A stretch of 64,000 nucleotides of DNA, from contig JAEXAI010000008.1 in the NCBI GenBank assembly GCA_023394615.1, positions 8,802 through 72,801 on the forward strand. Reading direction: 5' to 3'. Shown here one piece after another: positions 61,564-64,000 of the stretch. The DNA is from Actinomycetes bacterium. Lineage in GTDB: Bacteria > Actinomycetota > Coriobacteriia > Coriobacteriales > Eggerthellaceae. A program made the position numbers and the translations under genes. The notes beneath the pieces were generated by a model. The model saw only the letters and a list, made by a program, of their open reading frames with translations. It made no database searches and was not told the DNA's origin. Each line of letters begins with the position of its first letter. The stretch's first letter is position 1.

Positions 61564-61575
61564 GAAAATATTTTC
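61564..61575. promoter_or_regulatory. GAAAATATTTTC palindrome upstream of the secreted-repeat gene
   Basis: A perfect 12-base A+T-rich palindrome about 70 bases before ATG 61647. It may be an operator or an AT-rich promoter element; I cannot assign the promoter with confidence, and no clear ECF-type GGAAC box fits. Confidence 0.35.
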
Positions 61576-61646
61576 AAAATTAGTGCAAGGATTGCCCCTT
61601 CTGAATCGTGTTTAAGGTATAAGGAACTCGATGAAGGAGGAACAAA

Positions 61647-62072
61647 ATGGACAAGAAGAAGAAAATCGTTGCAGGAATCGCTACGGCGACATTGGCGCTC
61701 TCGATACCAGCTGCTGCGTTTGCTCTGCCTTGGCATGGCGGCAACAGCAACGCGACTGGCACGCAGGGGGCAGCATATGTGGACGCCGACGGCAACGGAG
61801 TCTGCGACAACGTCGGCATAGGCCAAGGCAGCGGTCAGGGCAACGGCAACGCACAGAGCAACGGCAACAATCAAGGCTATGTGGACGCTAACGGCGACGG
61901 TGTTTGCGACAACGCCGATTCTGCTCGAGGCCAAGGCAACGGTGCAGGTTATGTTGATGCCGACGGCAACGGAGTCTGCGACAACGCCGGCATAGGCCAA
62001 GGCGGCGGTCAAGGCAACGGCAACGCTCAAGGCAACGGCAGCGGTTATAAAGGCGGTCGAGCATCCGCTTAG
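61647..62072 (+). CDS. secreted protein with three EF-hand-like YVDADGNGVCDN repeats
   Basis: A 141-residue exported protein. Residues 1-27 are a signal peptide (KKKK, hydrophobic core, Ala-rich cleavage region). The mature part has three copies of a 12-residue unit at 61776-61811, 61878-61913 and 61950-61985. Each contains D-x-D-x-N/D-G-x-x-D, the calcium-loop spacing of EF-hand/dockerin/TSP3 repeats, and a single cysteine. Between repeats is Gly/Asn/Gln-rich sequence. A GAAGGAGGAA site precedes ATG 61647. It is directly upstream of the ECF sigma and anti-sigma genes. Confidence 0.82.
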   Translation: MDKKKKIVAGIATATLALSIPAAAFALPWHGGNSNATGTQGAAYVDADGNGVCDNVGIGQGSGQGNGNAQSNGNNQGYVDANGDGVCDNADSARGQGNGAGYVDADGNGVCDNAGIGQGGGQGNGNAQGNGSGYKGGRASA

Positions 62073-62104
62073 CGGATGCTCTCGAAAGGCATAAAGCACA
62101 AGCA

Positions 62105-62590
62105 ATGAGGACGCACGCGGATATAGAATCAGCCATCGATCAACTCGGTGATACTGTATGGCGCGTTTGCGTCCTCTTTTTCAAGGAGTCCGCGGATGCT
62201 CAAGACGCTTTCCAGGAAACGTTTCTAAAGTACTCTTTAAGCAACAAGGACTTTGCTGACCTAGAACATCGCAAGGCATGGATTATAGTAGTAGCGAAAA
62301 ACACGTGTAAGGACATGTTGAAATCCGCATCGCGCCAGACGGTCTCTGCCGATCAAGATCCCCAAATGCTCGATCGGGCAGATTCGAGCGGCTTCGGGTC
62401 GCAATCACGGGAGCGCGAAGTCCTCGATGCTATTCGTGCGCTTGACGATCCTCCGCGAAGCCCCGTTTACCTATCGCTTTACGAAGGCTACTCCGCCCCT
62501 GAGATTTCCCACATGCTCTCAATGCCCGAGAACACGGTCTATTCCCATGTGTCTCGCGGACGAAAACTGCTGAAGGAGGCTTTGTCGTGA
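62105..62590 (+). CDS. ECF-type RNA polymerase sigma factor
   Basis: A 161-residue sigma-70 family protein of the extracytoplasmic-function type. Region 2 (about residues 12-75) includes VCVLFFKESADAQDAFQETFLKYS, and region 4 (about 105-158) has a helix-turn-helix with GYSAPEISHMLSMPENTVYSHVSRGRKLLKEAL. No region 1.1 or 3 is present. The ribosome binding site is weak. Its stop overlaps the GTG of the anti-sigma gene, giving coupled expression. It likely controls its own operon and the upstream secreted-protein gene. Confidence 0.92.
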   Translation: MRTHADIESAIDQLGDTVWRVCVLFFKESADAQDAFQETFLKYSLSNKDFADLEHRKAWIIVVAKNTCKDMLKSASRQTVSADQDPQMLDRADSSGFGSQSREREVLDAIRALDDPPRSPVYLSLYEGYSAPEISHMLSMPENTVYSHVSRGRKLLKEALS

Positions 62591-63564
62591 ATGAGATCGA
62601 TAAAAGAATCGATGAAACCTTTGATGCTATTCATATGCCTAGCGCTTTGAAACAATCTACTCTCGCCGCCATAGATAGCGCGTCTCAGCTCAACAATACC
62701 TCTGCGGCTGCCGCTGCAAAACGGCGCAAACCGCGTGTGCGGCTGGCCATTGCTGCTTGTCTGGCTTTGGTTCTTGTGTGTTTCGGAGGGTATCAGCTAC
62801 TCGGAGTGCAGAGTGCGTTTGTGGATATAGACGTGAACCCTTCGATTGAGTTGGGCCTGAATCGTATGAATACGGTCGTGAGCGCCAAAGCGTTAAACGA
62901 TGATGGTGAAATCCTCCTCGATACTATAGATGTGCGCGGGAAATCCTATCAAGAAGCGTTCGATACGCTTGCGCAGGGCATGCAAGAGTCCGGGTATTTG
63001 CACGAAGACTCCCTTGTAAGCGTAGGGGTGATGAGCTTTGATGAATCACAAAGCCAAAGAGTGCAGGAGATAACCGATGACTCTCTAGCAAACCTTCCGT
63101 GCGAAGGTACGTGCACACAGGTGGACAGTGAAGTGCGCTCGGAGGCGCAGCTATATGGCATGGGCGTGCGCAAATATGAAGCGGCGCTGCAGCTTATGCA
63201 GCTCGATTTCTCCGTCAGTATCGAGGACTGTCAGCAGATGACCATGAGGCAGTTGCAAGTTGCTATTGAATCGCTCGGTGGCCAAACCGATCTGAGCAAC
63301 ACGCAAAACGGCAACGGGCAAGGTAATGGATATGGGAGCGGGTCCATATCAGGATTAGGCTCGGGTACGGGGAAGGGAAGTGGCGCCGAATCTGGCTCTG
63401 GGTTGGGCAGCGGTGCTGGTTCTGGTTCCGGCGGCGCTAACGCTTCGAGTGCGGGCTCCGGCAACGGGAGTGGCAGCGCTTCGAGTGCGGGCTCTGGCAA
63501 CGGGAGTGGCAGCACTTCGAGTGCGGGCTTTGGTAACGGGAGTGGCAACGCAAATCGCAATTGA
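62587..63564 (+). CDS. transmembrane anti-sigma factor with SEAL-type autocleavage motif and Gly/Ser tail
   Basis: A 325-residue single-pass membrane protein. Residues 1-50 are a short cytoplasmic part that should hold the sigma factor. A membrane segment follows (about 52-73). Outside the membrane, FVDIDVNPSIELGLN (about residues 78-92) matches the RsgI-type SEAL domain, in which RsgI proteins cleave themselves between Asn and Pro (here Asn84-Pro85). The last ~85 residues are Gly/Ser/Asn-rich and include three 36-base repeats. GTG 62587 overlaps the sigma stop and has GAAGGAGG upstream. Confidence 0.85.
   Translation: MNEIDKRIDETFDAIHMPSALKQSTLAAIDSASQLNNTSAAAAAKRRKPRVRLAIAACLALVLVCFGGYQLLGVQSAFVDIDVNPSIELGLNRMNTVVSAKALNDDGEILLDTIDVRGKSYQEAFDTLAQGMQESGYLHEDSLVSVGVMSFDESQSQRVQEITDDSLANLPCEGTCTQVDSEVRSEAQLYGMGVRKYEAALQLMQLDFSVSIEDCQQMTMRQLQVAIESLGGQTDLSNTQNGNGQGNGYGSGSISGLGSGTGKGSGAESGSGLGSGAGSGSGGANASSAGSGNGSGSASSAGSGNGSGSTSSAGFGNGSGNANRN
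63439..63546 (+). repeat. three 36-bp tandem repeats in the anti-sigma tail
   Basis: Units at 63439-63474, 63475-63510 and 63511-63546 encode near-identical 12-residue blocks of the type xxSSAGSGNGSG. They differ by a few bases, so copy number may vary between strains. Confidence 0.85.
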
Positions 63565-64000
63565 GCTTCACGCGCCACGATAAACCTGCACTCACTTTGG
63601 CAATCAACTCTAGTTTTGAACACTTTGCGAAGATGAAAATTTCTGAAAATTGGGTCTTGCGCAGAGCTATCCGTAAGGTTAATATACTAAGTCCCTCTTG
63701 TTGAGAGATGAGGGAAGGAAGCACCGCCTCTTCGCGGATTCGGATGCTCCAAGAACCGCTCTCCGAAATATTTTTTCGGAAAGATGAAAAAAGTTCTTGA
63801 CAGCAGCCAACAGCAAGAGTAAAGTACTTCCTTGCGCGCTTGCCGGACAGCAAGCGGGCGAGCGGCCCTGACAGGCCGCGGAGAACCTTGAAAACCGGAT
63901 ACTGCGAATGAAGAATGAAGCTAGATGTAACCTCGTCTTACGCGTACGCCCCCACTTGAAGGGGAAGCGGCGCGAGACGTAAAAGACCAAGATCTCACTT
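63565..64000 (+). promoter_or_regulatory. probable rRNA operon promoter and leader
   Basis: No protein gene is supported here. A near-consensus promoter, TTGACA (63797-63802), 17 bases, TAAAGT (63820-63825), is preceded by a TCCGAAA/TTTCGGA hairpin (63762-63780) in A+T-rich DNA. The transcript would start with two adjacent hairpins: CGCTTGC/GCAAGCG (63837-63856) and GCGGCC/GGCCGC (63862-63879), followed by GAACCTTGAAAACCGGATA, a phrase typical just upstream of 16S rRNA in Gram-positive bacteria. The 16S gene itself would begin beyond the window. Confidence 0.65.

Overview
The window looks like a piece of the chromosome of a Gram-positive actinobacterium, most likely of the class Coriobacteriia (Eggerthellaceae-like). 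This is an inference from gene content, moderate G+C and composition: a DUF5692 membrane protein, an archaeal-type split glutamate synthase, a T-box-controlled pheST, GatCAB amidation of tRNA, and lactate-racemase cofactor genes. There is no phage, plasmid or insertion-sequence gene, no CRISPR array and no tRNA gene. It reads as core metabolism with a few accessory islands.

Layout. 1-3.3 kb: the first codons of a leftward asparagine synthetase, REP-like hairpins, a sodium-coupled symporter, ychF, and an array of four ~100-bp repeats. 3.3-8.9 kb: a YhcH-type protein; an operon of a ferredoxin-fused aldo/keto reductase with larE, larB and a short larC-like gene; a pentapeptide-repeat protein; a DNA glycosylase; a VanZ-like protein. 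9.1-16.5 kb: gatCAB, a zinc-ribbon protein, a ~250-bp palindrome, cysK, a DUF5692 protein and a TetR regulator. 16.9-27.2 kb: histidine biosynthesis (a hisZ-hisG fusion, then hisD, C, B, H, A, F), a convergent flavoprotein gene, then hisI with recQ. 27.4-33.2 kb: a small membrane protein, an MFS transporter, and T-box-pheS-pheT. 33.2-36 kb: a leftward three-gene set (DUF4037 nucleotidyltransferase-like, DUF4125, TPR) of unknown function.

36.3-41.7 kb: a five-gene split glutamate synthase operon. 41.8-44.2 kb: gshA with two SlyD-like FKBP genes. 44.4-46.2 kb: a membrane-anchored nucleotide-sugar dehydratase. 46.5-54.7 kb: arginine biosynthesis, argCJBD-argR-argG-argH, with an ArgR-like operator before argR and structured leader RNA before argC. 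argG has a different arginine-codon profile from its neighbours. 54.8-61.4 kb: a class A penicillin-binding protein with a Ser/Thr/Gly tail, a lipoprotein, a U32 peptidase-family protein and tyrS. 61.6-63.6 kb: a secreted protein with EF-hand-like repeats, an ECF sigma factor, and a membrane anti-sigma factor with an RsgI-type autocleavage (SEAL) motif and a glycine/serine tail. 63.7-64 kb: a strong promoter and structured leader, probably of an rRNA operon whose 16S gene lies outside.

The two best candidates for undescribed systems are the secreted EF-hand repeat/ECF sigma/SEAL anti-sigma locus (61.6-63.6 kb) and the TPR-DUF4125-DUF4037 module (33.2-35.9 kb). All functional statements rest on reading the sequence and on family knowledge; no database search was possible.
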